Source of the DNA: Gammaproteobacteria bacterium
GTDB taxonomy: Bacteria > Pseudomonadota > Gammaproteobacteria > Pseudomonadales > Pseudohongiellaceae
NCBI GenBank assembly: GCA_030682575.1
Contig: JAUXNX010000013.1
Span: 1-64,000, forward strand
DNA: 64,000 nucleotides
Direction of reading: 5' to 3'
A program made the position numbers and the translations under genes. Under the pieces are notes generated by a model, which was not told where the DNA came from, ran no database searches, and was given only the letters and a program-made list of their open reading frames with translations. Each line of letters begins with the position of its first letter. Within the stretch, counting starts at the first letter, position 1. This document shows, piece after piece, positions 18,303-27,701 of this stretch.

Positions 18303-19385
18303 ATGCAAGACCTGTTATCACAAGACGAGATTGATGCGCTGCTCCACGGCGTGGACGATGGCAATGTTGACGTGGCACTGGATGCCGATCCACTGGGGGT
18401 GAAATCTTACGACCTGACCAGTCAGGACCGCATCGTGCGCGGCCGAATGCCGACGCTGGAAATGATCAACGAGCGTTTTGCGCGTTATACCCGCATCAGC
18501 CTTTTCAATCTGCTGCGTCGCAGCGCAGACGTCTCCATCGGGGGTGTGCAGATCAGCAAGTTCGGCGAGTACCTGCATACTCTTTACGTGCCTACCAGTC
18601 TCAATCTGGTCAAGTTCCGCCCGCTGCGCGGCACTGCGCTGGTGGTGTTGGATGCCAAGCTGGTCTTCAAGCTGGTGGACAATTTCTTTGGTGGTGATGG
18701 ACGCCACGCCAAGATTGAAGGCCGCGAATTCACCCCTACAGAGCAGCGCGTGGTGCAGATGGTTCTGAATCAGGCACTCGTGGATCTGGGTGAAGCCTGG
18801 CGCAATATCTACAAGCTTGACTTCGAACATCTGCGCTCCGAGGTCAACCCCTCCATGGCCAACATCGTCACTCCCAGTGAAGTGGTGGTGGTCAGCACTT
18901 TTCATATCGAGCTTGACGGTGGTGGTGGTGACATTCACATCACCATGCCGTACGCGATGATTGAACCGATTCGCGAGCTGCTGGATGCAGGCATGCAGAG
19001 CGATGTCGATGAGCACGATGAGCGCTGGGGCAGGGCGCTGCGCGAGGACATCATGGACGCAAGTGTCGCCTTCGGCTGCAATCTCTTCGAAAAGGAGATC
19101 ACGCTGCGCGACGTGGTGGATCTCGAAGCAGGCGACATTATTCCGGTCGAGATGCCGAACACGATCGTGCTGCGGGCCAACGGCATTCCAATGTTCAACA
19201 CGCGCATTGCCGTTTCGAACGGTAATCTGGCATTGAAGATAGACAGTGTTTTTGACACAGGCTTGAAGGCCACAAGCGCGCCAGCGTCTACTGGCAGTGC
19301 AATCAGAACGGGTCCTGCGACTGGCAATCATGCGGCGCAGGCTAATTCGAAAACCAATATCAAGACGGCAGGCAAGGGGATTTGA
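18303..19385 (+). CDS. fliM: Flagellar motor switch protein FliM
   Basis: A 360-residue C-ring protein and target of phospho-CheY. The N-terminal CheY-binding peptide LLSQDEIDALL is at residues 3-13. The CheC-like middle domain and the SpoA C-terminal domain (VVDLEAGDIIPVEMP) follow. A GTG at 18294 is an alternative start. The C-terminal tail after about residue 325 is unusually Ser/Thr/Asn/Ala-rich. Confidence 0.95.
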   Translation: MQDLLSQDEIDALLHGVDDGNVDVALDADPLGVKSYDLTSQDRIVRGRMPTLEMINERFARYTRISLFNLLRRSADVSIGGVQISKFGEYLHTLYVPTSLNLVKFRPLRGTALVVLDAKLVFKLVDNFFGGDGRHAKIEGREFTPTEQRVVQMVLNQALVDLGEAWRNIYKLDFEHLRSEVNPSMANIVTPSEVVVVSTFHIELDGGGGDIHITMPYAMIEPIRELLDAGMQSDVDEHDERWGRALREDIMDASVAFGCNLFEKEITLRDVVDLEAGDIIPVEMPNTIVLRANGIPMFNTRIAVSNGNLALKIDSVFDTGLKATSAPASTGSAIRTGPATGNHAAQANSKTNIKTAGKGI

Positions 19386-19386
19386 G

Positions 19387-19779
19387 ATGGCGGATGACAA
19401 GCAGAACGGCGGCAAGAGCGATCAGGCAATGGCTGATGAATGGGCAGCGGCGATGGCGGAGGATGAAGCATCTGCCTCGTCTACTGGCACGGCAAATGGT
19501 CGAACACCCACATCGGCCAGCCCGGACCTGGATGTGATTCTGGATATTCCGGTACAGATCTCCATGGAAGTGGGAAGTACCTCGATCACCATCCGCAATC
19601 TGCTGCAGTTGAATCAAGGCTCCGTCATCGAACTCGATCGCCTGGCAGGTGAACCGCTGGACGTGTTGGTCAACGGCACCCTGATCGCGCACGGCGAAGT
19701 GGTGGTGGTCAACGACAAGTTCGGTATCCGCATGACCGATGTCATCAGCCCGTCCGAACGCATCAAGAAGCTGCGCTGA
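19387..19779 (+). CDS. fliN: Flagellar motor switch protein FliN
   Basis: A 130-residue C-ring protein. An acidic variable N-terminus (about 1-48) precedes the conserved SpoA domain: DIPVQISMEVGSTSITIRNL, LNQGSVIELDRLAGEPLDV, and IRMTDVISPSERIKKLR broken by the usual turn. It starts one base after the fliM stop. Confidence 0.95.
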   Translation: MADDKQNGGKSDQAMADEWAAAMAEDEASASSTGTANGRTPTSASPDLDVILDIPVQISMEVGSTSITIRNLLQLNQGSVIELDRLAGEPLDVLVNGTLIAHGEVVVVNDKFGIRMTDVISPSERIKKLR

Positions 19780-19790
19780 ACCGCAACAAC

Positions 19791-19817
19791 CTGCAGGAGC
19801 GAGCTGACTCGCGAAGG
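19791..19817 (+). repeat. Pseudomonas-type REP sequence before fliO
   Basis: CTGCAGGAGCGAGCTGACTC, followed by GCGAAGG, matches the Pseudomonas REP consensus (GGAGCGAGC..GCTCGCG) with one arm altered. Its 3' end contains AAGGA, which is correctly spaced to serve as the ribosome binding site of fliO. Confidence 0.6.
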
Positions 19818-19825
19818 ACTCTGAA

Positions 19826-20233
19826 TTGATCTACATGATGACAGCAGCGGCAACAACCACGGCAGGAGAACAGGGCGCAGCCACTCTCGGCATTGGCGCA
19901 GCACTGGAAATGCTGCTGTGGCTGGGCGTGGTCGTCGGCTTCATTCTCGTTTGCGCGTGGGCATTCAGACGCATGAGCGGCGGTGTGCTGGCTGCTGCCG
20001 GTGTTATCAAGGTTCGCAGTGTCATCTCGGTTGGCAATCGTGAACGTGTCGCGCTGTTGGAAGTTGGTGACAAACAGATTCTGGTGGGAATGTGCCCGGG
20101 GCAGATTTCGACGCTGCACGTGTTCGACGAGCCGGTGCTGCCACCGCTGGACGGCAATGAACAGAGAACATCAGGTGCTGGCGACTTCGCGGCAAAGCTG
20201 CAGAGTCTTATCAACAAGGATGGGGCCAGGTGA
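19826..20233 (+). CDS. fliO: Flagellar export apparatus protein FliO
   Basis: A 135-residue single-pass membrane protein that helps assemble FliP. A transmembrane helix is at about residues 25-46 ([22 protein letters not shown]). A short cytoplasmic FliO domain contains [23 protein letters not shown]. The start is TTG at 19826, supported by AAGGA at 19813-19817; an ATG at 19835 is the alternative. The ribosome binding site comes from the end of a REP sequence. Confidence 0.88.
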   Translation: MIYMMTAAATTTAGEQGAATLGIGAALEMLLWLGVVVGFILVCAWAFRRMSGGVLAAAGVIKVRSVISVGNRERVALLEVGDKQILVGMCPGQISTLHVFDEPVLPPLDGNEQRTSGAGDFAAKLQSLINKDGAR

Positions 20234-20243
20234 ACGCAACAAG

Positions 20244-21119
20244 ATGAACGAAATCAGAATCAAGGTCGGTGTCCTGCTGACCGCTTGCATGCTGTTCCTG
20301 ATGTTGAGCGCGAATGTTGTTGCACAACAACCCGGTGCTGGCGACTCACCATCGTCAGTCCCGCAGGCCGAAGCCGCGACGGACCCTGTTACTGTTACCG
20401 GTGCCGCACGCGCACTCGACATGCTCGCCTCATCCACAGGACTGGGTGTGCCCGCCATGACAGTCACGACCGCTGCGGATGGCACTCAGAACTACACAGT
20501 CAGCATCCAGATCCTGATGTTGATGACGGCGCTGACACTGTTGCCTGCACTGCTCATGATGATGACTTCCTTCACTCGCATCGTGGTGGTGTTTGCGATT
20601 CTGCGCCAGGCTCTGGGTCTGCAGCAGACACCTTCCAATCAGATACTGCTTGGTCTGGCACTGTTTCTGTCGTTGTTCATCATGATGCCGGTGCTGGATC
20701 AGGTGAATGTGCGGGCGCTGCAGCCCTATCTCAACGAAGAAATGACGGCGGGGCAGGCGCTGACGGAGGCCGAATTTCCGGTACGCGAATTCATGATGGC
20801 GCAGACCCGCGAGTCCGATCTCGCGCTGTTCATGGAACTGAGTGCTGCGGAACCGGTTGCCAGTCAACAGGAAGTGCCATTCACGGTGCTGGTGCCGGCC
20901 TTTGTGACCAGCGAATTGAAGACGGCTTTTCAGATCGGCTTCATGCTCTTCATTCCGTTTCTGGTGATTGACCTGGTGGTAGCGAGCGTGTTGATGGCCA
21001 TGGGTATGATGATGCTCTCACCCATCATCATTTCGCTGCCTTTCAAGATCATGCTGTTTGTGTTGGTGGATGGCTGGGCCATGGTGATTGGCACCCTGGC
21101 AGCGAGTTTTGGAACCTGA
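20244..21119 (+). CDS. fliP: Flagellar export gate protein FliP
   Basis: A 291-residue core export-gate membrane protein. A cleavable signal peptide is visible (about residues 1-29, ending VVAQQ), then a variable stretch. The conserved FliP core has [22 protein letters not shown] and [18 protein letters not shown], each broken by natural turns. The open frame runs far back into fliO. Start 20244 is chosen for AGGTGA upstream; ATG 20220 is the alternative. Confidence 0.94.
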   Translation: MNEIRIKVGVLLTACMLFLMLSANVVAQQPGAGDSPSSVPQAEAATDPVTVTGAARALDMLASSTGLGVPAMTVTTAADGTQNYTVSIQILMLMTALTLLPALLMMMTSFTRIVVVFAILRQALGLQQTPSNQILLGLALFLSLFIMMPVLDQVNVRALQPYLNEEMTAGQALTEAEFPVREFMMAQTRESDLALFMELSAAEPVASQQEVPFTVLVPAFVTSELKTAFQIGFMLFIPFLVIDLVVASVLMAMGMMMLSPIIISLPFKIMLFVLVDGWAMVIGTLAASFGT

Positions 21120-21123
21120 ATAA

Positions 21124-21393
21124 ATGACACCCGATACCGTAGTGACCTTGTGGCGGGAAGCCATGCTCCTGATCGTGATGATGGTATGCGTCATCGTGCT
21201 GCCCAGTCTTGCAGTAGGGCTGGCAGTGAGTACCTTCCAGGCCGCCACCCAGATCAATGAACAGACACTGAGTTTTCTGCCGCGCCTGCTCATGACACTG
21301 TTCGCCATCATGCTCGCCGGCCCGTGGCTGCTGCGTCGCGTGCTGGAGTACACCGAAACACTGATTGCCAGTATTCCCTTCCTGATAGGGTGA
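21124..21393 (+). CDS. fliQ: Flagellar export gate protein FliQ
   Basis: An 89-residue protein with two hydrophobic helices, the normal length for FliQ. The family block GLAVSTFQAATQINEQTLSF lies between the helices. It lies four bases after fliP and eight bases before fliR. Confidence 0.95.
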   Translation: MTPDTVVTLWREAMLLIVMMVCVIVLPSLAVGLAVSTFQAATQINEQTLSFLPRLLMTLFAIMLAGPWLLRRVLEYTETLIASIPFLIG

Positions 21394-21401
21394 GGCCACG
21401 C

Positions 21402-22178
21402 ATGGATCCCCTGGTATTCAGCGCGGAGGAAATCGGTGGTCTGCTCGGCAGCTTTCTGTGGCCGCTGTTTCGCATCATGGGATTCTTCATGGCAGCTCCG
21501 CTGATCGGCACGCAACTGGTGCCAATGCGGGTGCGACTGATTCTGGCTGTTGCGATGGCGATTCTCGTGGCACCTTTGCTGCCTCCCGTACCGCAGGTCG
21601 ATGGCATCTCCGCCGCTGCAATGCTGATCGTCATCCAGCAGGTCGTGATTGGTGTGGCGCTGGGCTTCTTCATGCAGTTGCTGTTTCAAGTGTTCGTATT
21701 GGCTGGACAATTGATCGCCATGCAGATGGGTCTTGGCTTCGCATCGATGGTCGATCCCTCCAACGGCGTGAACGTGGCGATTGTCAGTACTGTCTATTTG
21801 ATGCTGGTGATGCTGCTGTTCATCAGCTTTGACGGACATCTGGTGATGTTCGAAGTACTGGTAGAGAGTTTTACGGTGTTGCCGGTGGGCATGGCAGGCT
21901 TCAATGGTGATGCGCTGCTGCGGATAGTGAGCACCTTGAGTTGGGTTTTTTCGAGTGCAGTAGTCCTGGCACTGCCCGCCTTGACGGCCCTGCTGATCAC
22001 GAATTTTGCGTTCGGCATCATGACGAGAGCGGCGCCGCAGATGAATATCTTCGCGCTGGGTTTTCCAGTGGCGCTGATGCTGGGCCTGTTCATTATCTGG
22101 ATGACATTCGGCACTTTCCTCGAATCAGCAGAAGCCATCTTCGCTGAATTCTTCGTCATGATGAGGGAGTTGTTATAG
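21402..22178 (+). CDS. fliR: Flagellar export gate protein FliR
   Basis: A 258-residue multi-span membrane protein that completes the FliPQR gate. The family patterns FRIMGFFMAAPLIG and GLGFASMVDPSNGVN are seen. The frame is open back to 21324, inside fliQ. The start at 21402 (MDPLVF) gives the usual N-terminus. Confidence 0.95.
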   Translation: MDPLVFSAEEIGGLLGSFLWPLFRIMGFFMAAPLIGTQLVPMRVRLILAVAMAILVAPLLPPVPQVDGISAAAMLIVIQQVVIGVALGFFMQLLFQVFVLAGQLIAMQMGLGFASMVDPSNGVNVAIVSTVYLMLVMLLFISFDGHLVMFEVLVESFTVLPVGMAGFNGDALLRIVSTLSWVFSSAVVLALPALTALLITNFAFGIMTRAAPQMNIFALGFPVALMLGLFIIWMTFGTFLESAEAIFAEFFVMMRELL

Positions 22179-22289
22179 TTCTGTGTACCGGAGGTTAGTG
22201 CTCCGTGATTCGAGCCGCGCAGTGGCGTGTTCTGAATACCCCTGCCGCCTTCCCCAGATCGTCCTACAGCGTGAGAAGGTTTTAAAAAG

Positions 22290-23426
22290 ATGGCAGAAGA
22301 CAAAGATTCATCAGCGGAAAAGTCCCAGGAACCTACCCAGAAGCGTCGCGAAGACGCGAGGGGCGAGGGCAATATTGCGCGTTCGCGGGAACTGAACACC
22401 ATGGCAATTCTGCTTGGTGGAGCGGCAGCCATCATCGCCTTCGGCGGTATCATCGTCGAGGCGCTGCGGGGAATCATGCGATACAACTTCGTGCTGGATC
22501 GCACGCTGCTCTTTGATACCAGTGCCATGCTTCGCCAGCTCGATGACTCCGTGTTTGCCGGCTTCATTTCCCTGCTGCCCGTGTTTGCCGTTCTGTTGCT
22601 GCTCGCCTTTCTTGCGCCCATTGCCCTCGGTGGCTGGAACTTCAGTGTCAAGGCCATCATGCCCAAGGCCAGCCGCATGAATCCACTGAAAGGACTCGCA
22701 CGAATGTTTGGTGCCAAGGCTCTGGTTGAACTCGCCAAGGCCATTGCCAAGGTGGTGTTCGTGGCAGCGCTCTCGATGCTGGTTCTCTACATCAATACCG
22801 ATAACCTGCTTGGGATGCAGCACGAGCCGACGTTGGCAGCGATGGCTCATGCTCTGAATGTGCTGGCATGGTCTGTGTTGTGGATTTCCTGCGCGATGAT
22901 CTTCATCACGCTGATCGACATTCCCATTCAGATTTTCGATCACACTCAGAAACTGCGCATGACCATGCAGCAGGTGAAAGATGAGATGAAGGACACCGAT
23001 GGTCGTCCGGAGGTCAAGCAGCGCATTCGTCAGTTGCAGTATCAGATGGCGCAGAATCGGATGATGAGTGACGTTCAGGAGGCGGACGTCATCATCACGA
23101 ACCCCGAGCACTACGCCGTGGCGCTGCGCTATGACCAGAGCAGGGAGGCAGCGCCCGTGATGCTGGCCAAGGGCGCCGATCTTGTTGCACAGAAAATCCG
23201 CGAGATTGCGCAGGAGCATCGCATTCCGATAGTGTCATCGCCGGCGCTGGCGCGTGCGATTTATTTCAACACGAAGATTGGCGAGGAGATTCCTGGTGGT
23301 CTTTACGTGGCCGTCGCGCAAGTGCTTGCCTACCTGCATCAACTGAAACTCTACGCCCGTGGTCGCGCCAAGAAACCAGTCCTCACTGCCAACCCCGATA
23401 TCCCTGAAGAATTGCAGCACGATTGA
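22290..23426 (+). CDS. flhB: Flagellar export switch protein FlhB
   Basis: A 378-residue membrane protein that switches export specificity from rod/hook to filament. Four hydrophobic segments precede a long cytoplasmic domain. The autocleavage motif is NPEH (ITNPEHYAVAL) in place of the more common NPTH; the cleaved Asn-Pro bond is retained. The N-terminal signature EDKDSSAEKSQEPTQKRREDA is conserved. It is the last gene before a 600-base gap filled with palindromic elements. Confidence 0.95.
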   Translation: MAEDKDSSAEKSQEPTQKRREDARGEGNIARSRELNTMAILLGGAAAIIAFGGIIVEALRGIMRYNFVLDRTLLFDTSAMLRQLDDSVFAGFISLLPVFAVLLLLAFLAPIALGGWNFSVKAIMPKASRMNPLKGLARMFGAKALVELAKAIAKVVFVAALSMLVLYINTDNLLGMQHEPTLAAMAHALNVLAWSVLWISCAMIFITLIDIPIQIFDHTQKLRMTMQQVKDEMKDTDGRPEVKQRIRQLQYQMAQNRMMSDVQEADVIITNPEHYAVALRYDQSREAAPVMLAKGADLVAQKIREIAQEHRIPIVSSPALARAIYFNTKIGEEIPGGLYVAVAQVLAYLHQLKLYARGRAKKPVLTANPDIPEELQHD

Positions 23427-23467
23427 TTTTTCACTTCAGTGCTTCAGTACTTCGATAACCGAGTGCC

Positions 23468-23571
23468 GGGCATGGCGTGAGAGTGTCAGGACGCGCCGTG
23501 AACCCATCCATGGGGGCTCATCGTCCGCCATCCCTGGCGGCCGACGGTCCTGACACTCTCACACCATGCCC
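23468..23571 (+). repeat. Palindromic element E1 (conserved core, private arms)
   Basis: The left arm 23468-23492 and right arm 23547-23571 form a 25-bp stem with one mismatch, ending CAGGAC/GTCCTG. Between them lies the 54-bp core 23493-23546, beginning GCGCCGTGAA. The core contains two hairpins: CCCA-tcca-TGGG (23503-23514) and CCGCCA-tccc-TGGCGG (23525-23540). The core is identical to that of E2. It begins 42 bases after the flhB stop. Confidence 0.85.
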
Positions 23572-23795
23572 ACCCCTCTACCTCTGTGCCGCTCGGAGTT
23601 TGCAGACTACTCGTCGTGATGTGATCTGAAGTACTTATCTCCTGGCAGATGAGTGTCGCAGATTTTTGATGTGTGTTGCGATCTGTCATATAACAAAGCA
23701 CATGGGATACTCATCAACGAGTGTCACCCATCACGAGAAGCCATCAGTGAGGACTGTCAAATTTCTGAGTGACATCATCAGGCGGCGCAGAAGTA

Positions 23796-23914
23796 GAGCG
23801 GGGGGTGTGGCAGGAGGGCGGCAGGACCGTCGGCCGCCAGGGATGGCGGACGATGAGCCCCCATGGATGGGTTCACGGCGCGTCCTGTCGCCCTCCTGCC
23901 ACACCCCCCCGCTC
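23796..23914 (-). repeat. Palindromic element E2 (inverted copy)
   Basis: On the minus strand the 54-bp core (23828-23881) is identical to that of E1. The arms 23796-23827 and 23882-23914 pair with each other over about 32 bp with one mismatch and one extra base. Apart from the terminal CAGGAC they are unlike the E1 arms. With E1 it forms a tail-to-tail pair about 225 bases apart. It ends 36 bases before the flhA promoter. Confidence 0.85.
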
Positions 23915-23949
23915 GGCATCCGGAGTGCACAAACCATGTAAGCAAAAGT

Positions 23950-23965
23950 AGGCCGGTTTCTTGCA
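23950..23965 (+). promoter_or_regulatory. Sigma-54 promoter upstream of flhA
   Basis: AGGCCG-GTTTC-TTGCA has a perfect -12 box and GG-N10-GC spacing; the -24 box is weaker (matches at GGC). It lies 61-76 bases before the chosen flhA start. It overlaps the in-frame ATG at 23966, so that ATG cannot be used from this promoter. Confidence 0.6.
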
Positions 23966-24025
23966 ATGGGTATGCAGCAATGTGAATTGCGTCAAAATTT
24001 TGAATCCACGGCAGACAGCAGAAAG

Positions 24026-26185
24026 ATGACACCAGGCGCCAGTACAAATCAAAGTGTGTTCATGGAGAACGCGCGCAACCTGACTCGGGGCAATCTCGGT
24101 ATTCCAGTGCTGCTGCTGGTCATGCTGGCCATGATGACGCTGCCATTGCCGCCCATCCTCCTTGACGTGTTTTTCACCTTCAATATCACCATCTCTCTGG
24201 TCGTACTGTGCGTAGCTGTGTATGCGATGCGGCCGCTGGATTTCGCTGTCTTCCCCACCATTCTGCTGATCGCGACACTGCTGCGTCTCGCTCTGAATGT
24301 GGCTTCCACACGTGTCGTGTTGCTGGAAGGTCATGAGGGTGGTGCGGCGGCGGGTCAGGTGATCAAGGCGTTCGGCGAGGTGGTGATCGGTGGCAACTAC
24401 GCCGTGGGCATCATCGTCTTCATCATTCTGATCATCATCAACTTTGTGGTGGTGACCAAGGGCGCGGGACGCATTGCCGAGGTGAGCGCGCGATTCACCC
24501 TCGATGCGATGCCGGGCAAACAGATGGCCGTGGACGCAGATCTGAACGCCGGTCTGATCGATCAGGATCAGGCCCGGACACGGCGCAAGGACATCACGCA
24601 GGAAGCAGACTTCTATGGATCAATGGACGGTGCCAGCAAATTCGTCAAGGGAGATGCCATTGCGGGCATCCTCATTCTGATCATCAATCTGGTGGGTGGT
24701 GTGGGTGTGGGCATCATGCAGCACGACCTGAATTTTGCCTCGGCGATGGAACGGTACGCTCTGCTGACAATCGGCGATGGCCTGGTCGCACAGATTCCCG
24801 CGCTGGTGCTGTCCACTGCGGCTGCGATCATGGTGACGCGCAACAACAGCGCGGAAATGATGGGAGCGCAGGTGAGCAGTCAGATGTTTGCCACGCCGCG
24901 TGCACTCGGCATCAGTTCGGCAATGCTGTTTGTCATGGGCATTGTGCCAGGCATGCCACATTTTGCGTTTCTGGCACTGGCTGCGGTGTCCGGCGGCGGG
25001 GCATACTTGATCTACTGGCGCCAGCGTCAACAAGTGAGTGCTGACGCCACTGCCGAGACGGCGCAGCAGAAGGCGAAGGAAGACACTGCAGCAGAACCTC
25101 AGGAGCTGGGTTGGCACGACGTGATGCCGGTAGATGTGATTGGTCTGGAAGTGGGCTATCGCCTGATTCCGATGGTGGACAAATCCCAGGGTGGACAACT
25201 GCTCGCTCGCATCAAGGGTATTCGCAAGAAACTCTCTCAGGAGCTTGGTTTTCTCGTGCCCTCCGTCCACATCCGCGACAACCTCGATCTGGCGCCGAAC
25301 GAATACCGCATCACCTTGATGGGCGTGAACGTGGGCGGCTCGGAGATCTTTCCGGAGCGCGAGATGGCGATCAATCCCGGACAGGTGTTCGGCAAGGCTC
25401 AGGGTCTCGCTACCAAGGATCCTGCTTTTGGGTTGGATGCGCTGTGGATCGAAGCCAATCAAAAAGAACACGTGCAGACTCTGGGTTATACCGTTGTCGA
25501 TAGCAGCACCGTTGTTGCCACGCATTTGAATACGGTTCTACAACGTCATGCTCATGAACTGCTGGGCCATGAGGAAGTGCATGAGATGCTGACCATTCTC
25601 GGCAAAACCTCGAAGAAACTGGCAGAAGACCTGCCCTCCCAGATCAACACCAATATCCTGCTCAAGGTACTGCAGAACCTGCTGGTCGAAGGCGTGCCTA
25701 TCCGCGATATGCGCACGATTGCCGAAGCGTTGGCGGGTGCCGCCGTCAGGAGTCAAGATCCCGGCGCTTTGACTGCAGCTGCGCGTATGGCACTGTCCCG
25801 CGTCATCGTGCAGGGAATCTACGGAAACAGCGCTGAATTGCCGGTCATGACGCTGGAATCGGGGCTGGAACAGATATTGCTTAAAGCTGTACAGCAGTCA
25901 ACACAACAGTCAATACAACAGCCCGGTGCGCAGGCACTGGTGCCGGTCGACGACAACGTGGCAATCGAACCGGCGATGGCGGAACGACTGCAACGTTCTC
26001 TGGTCAAGGCAGCACAGAATCAAGAAGTCGCAGGCAAGCCTGCTGTGTTGTTGGTGCCCGCCCCGTTGCGCGCAGTGTTGAGCCGTTTTGCGCGCTACAC
26101 GGTGAGTGGTTTGAAGGTGCTTTCCTACCAGGAAATTCCGGACAACAAACAGATAACGATTGTGGCAACGGTTGGCCAGCAATAG
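24026..26185 (+). CDS. flhA: Flagellar export gate protein FlhA
   Basis: A 719-residue export-gate protein. Eight hydrophobic segments occupy about residues 25-330, with the FHIPEP-type block RLALNVASTRVVL and the cytoplasmic loop motif DAMPGKQMAVDADL. A large C-terminal cytoplasmic domain docks substrates and chaperones. The frame is open back to 23966 in the -12 box of the promoter, so a later start is needed: 24026 (MTPGAST) or 24062 (MENARNL). Neither has a strong ribosome site. Confidence 0.94.
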   Translation: MTPGASTNQSVFMENARNLTRGNLGIPVLLLVMLAMMTLPLPPILLDVFFTFNITISLVVLCVAVYAMRPLDFAVFPTILLIATLLRLALNVASTRVVLLEGHEGGAAAGQVIKAFGEVVIGGNYAVGIIVFIILIIINFVVVTKGAGRIAEVSARFTLDAMPGKQMAVDADLNAGLIDQDQARTRRKDITQEADFYGSMDGASKFVKGDAIAGILILIINLVGGVGVGIMQHDLNFASAMERYALLTIGDGLVAQIPALVLSTAAAIMVTRNNSAEMMGAQVSSQMFATPRALGISSAMLFVMGIVPGMPHFAFLALAAVSGGGAYLIYWRQRQQVSADATAETAQQKAKEDTAAEPQELGWHDVMPVDVIGLEVGYRLIPMVDKSQGGQLLARIKGIRKKLSQELGFLVPSVHIRDNLDLAPNEYRITLMGVNVGGSEIFPEREMAINPGQVFGKAQGLATKDPAFGLDALWIEANQKEHVQTLGYTVVDSSTVVATHLNTVLQRHAHELLGHEEVHEMLTILGKTSKKLAEDLPSQINTNILLKVLQNLLVEGVPIRDMRTIAEALAGAAVRSQDPGALTAAARMALSRVIVQGIYGNSAELPVMTLESGLEQILLKAVQQSTQQSIQQPGAQALVPVDDNVAIEPAMAERLQRSLVKAAQNQEVAGKPAVLLVPAPLRAVLSRFARYTVSGLKVLSYQEIPDNKQITIVATVGQQ

Positions 26186-26210
26186 CAGAAGGAATCAAGA
26201 GGGTGACGAG

Positions 26211-27701
26211 ATGAAGGTAAAACGTTTTCTGGCACAGGACATGCGTCGCGCGTTGGTACGCATCCGTGAGGAAATGGGTGAGGACGCCGTGATTCTCTCC
26301 AATCGTTCACTGGATGGTGGCGTGGAAGTCGTTGCCGCTTCGTTGCCGGAACACATGCTGCCAGCCGCCGCCGAGTCGGTCGACAGATTGGCAGCAGAGC
26401 GTCAGGCCGCTGCTGCCGCCAGCGGCACAACCCGGACGTCCGTCTCCAGTCAAAACTCTGTCGGTGCAGACAAAGGTGTCGCGGCATTCGAGTTCGGCCG
26501 CCTGCAGCGCGAGGCACAGCAGAACATGGATACTCCCTATCTGAAAGCCACGAAGGATCAACAGATTCGCCTGAACAGTGCAAAGCAGCAAGCCGAGAAG
26601 AGCGAAGCAGCCGCACAACAGGCTCGTCTTCTGCAAGACCAGCAGCACCAGCAGGAAGAACAGCAGCGTGCTGCCAGCGAAAGCCGTGAGATGAACAAGA
26701 TGCGCTCGGAACTCAACGGCATCCGTCGCTTGCTCGAACAACGTCTCAGTGGTATTGCCTGGGATCAGTTTGCGCGACGTTCACCGATCCAGGCCACCGT
26801 ATGGGAAAGATTGAATGCCATGGGTGTGCCCGCTGCGTTGAGCCGCACTCTGCTCGAATCCGTCAAGCCGGAGCACACCGCAGCGGAGGCATGGCGGTTC
26901 GCAATTGCCACCTTGTCCCGCGCTGTGCCGGTGGCAGGGACAGATCTTGCCGCTCAAGGCGGTATCTATGCTCTGCTTGGTCCGACTGGTGTTGGCAAGA
27001 CCACGACCATCGGCAAGCTGGCGACGCGGCATGTACTGGAGCACGGTTCCGAAAGCCTGGCACTGGTGACGACCGACAGTTTCCGCGTGGCGGCCCACGA
27101 ACAACTGCGGACTTTCGGCCGTATTCTCGGCGTCACCGTCCGCGTGGTGGATGACGGTCACAGTTTGCGTCAGGTACTGGATTCGCTACGTCACAAGTCA
27201 TTGATCCTGATCGATACTGCGGGACTGCATCCCGGCAATGCCGGTCTGCAGTCACAGTTGCAGGCGCTCAAGAGTTGTCCCGAGGTCCATAAATTGCTGG
27301 TGCTGGCCTGTACCAGTCAGGCGGGTGTGCTGGCCACTGCCTGTAATACCTATGCCCCTGCAGGATTGAACGGTTGCATTCTCAGCAAGCTGGACGAGGC
27401 GGGCACCATGGGCGAGGTATTGGCCCAGGTGATAGATCGTCATCTGCCGGTGGCCTACGAAACTCATGGTCAGAACATTCCCGATGACATTCGTGTGGCG
27501 CAGGCGCACAGTCTGGTCAGCAAGGCCGTGGCGCTTTCCATTCACAATGAAGATGAGAAAGAGCGCCTGATTTACGAGTTTGGCGATGTCTGGGGGGGGG
27601 CCAAAGAAGATGCGAGCGTGGGTACTGGCACAGCAGACCTCAGCGGTGCTGAATCCAGATCTGCTGACGGACTGATACGGTTCGGGCAAGGAGCGATTTG
27701 A
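26211..27701 (+). CDS. flhF: Flagellar placement GTPase FlhF
   Basis: A 496-residue SRP-type GTPase that marks the pole for flagellar assembly. It has a basic N-terminal domain, a long Gln/Ala-rich linker (about residues 60-185) and an NG domain. The NG domain has GPTGVGKTTTIGKLA (G1), DTAGL (G3) and SKLDEAG (G4-type). Start 26211 (MKVKRFLAQDMR) matches the family; the frame extends back into flhA. Its TGA overlaps the flhG ATG. Confidence 0.95.
   Translation: MKVKRFLAQDMRRALVRIREEMGEDAVILSNRSLDGGVEVVAASLPEHMLPAAAESVDRLAAERQAAAAASGTTRTSVSSQNSVGADKGVAAFEFGRLQREAQQNMDTPYLKATKDQQIRLNSAKQQAEKSEAAAQQARLLQDQQHQQEEQQRAASESREMNKMRSELNGIRRLLEQRLSGIAWDQFARRSPIQATVWERLNAMGVPAALSRTLLESVKPEHTAAEAWRFAIATLSRAVPVAGTDLAAQGGIYALLGPTGVGKTTTIGKLATRHVLEHGSESLALVTTDSFRVAAHEQLRTFGRILGVTVRVVDDGHSLRQVLDSLRHKSLILIDTAGLHPGNAGLQSQLQALKSCPEVHKLLVLACTSQAGVLATACNTYAPAGLNGCILSKLDEAGTMGEVLAQVIDRHLPVAYETHGQNIPDDIRVAQAHSLVSKAVALSIHNEDEKERLIYEFGDVWGGAKEDASVGTGTADLSGAESRSADGLIRFGQGAI

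Larger units (their letters stand above)
23427..24025. other. flhB-flhA intergenic region
   Basis: These 599 bases hold palindromic elements E1 and E2, about 225 bases of spacer with no gene seen, and the sigma-54 promoter of flhA. Short ORFs overlapping the elements are by-products of the palindromes. A CTCTGTGCC-like word lies just outside the inner arm of E1, and a relative (CTTCTGCGCC) lies at the mirrored position of E2. Confidence 0.7.

Noticed and set aside
21794-22750. 318-residue minus-strand ORF across fliR and flhB
   Set aside because: Ser/Lys/Met-rich shadow of two membrane-protein genes.
23427-23965. CRISPR array
   Set aside because: There are only two copies, inverted to each other, with long palindromes and no regular spacers or cas genes.
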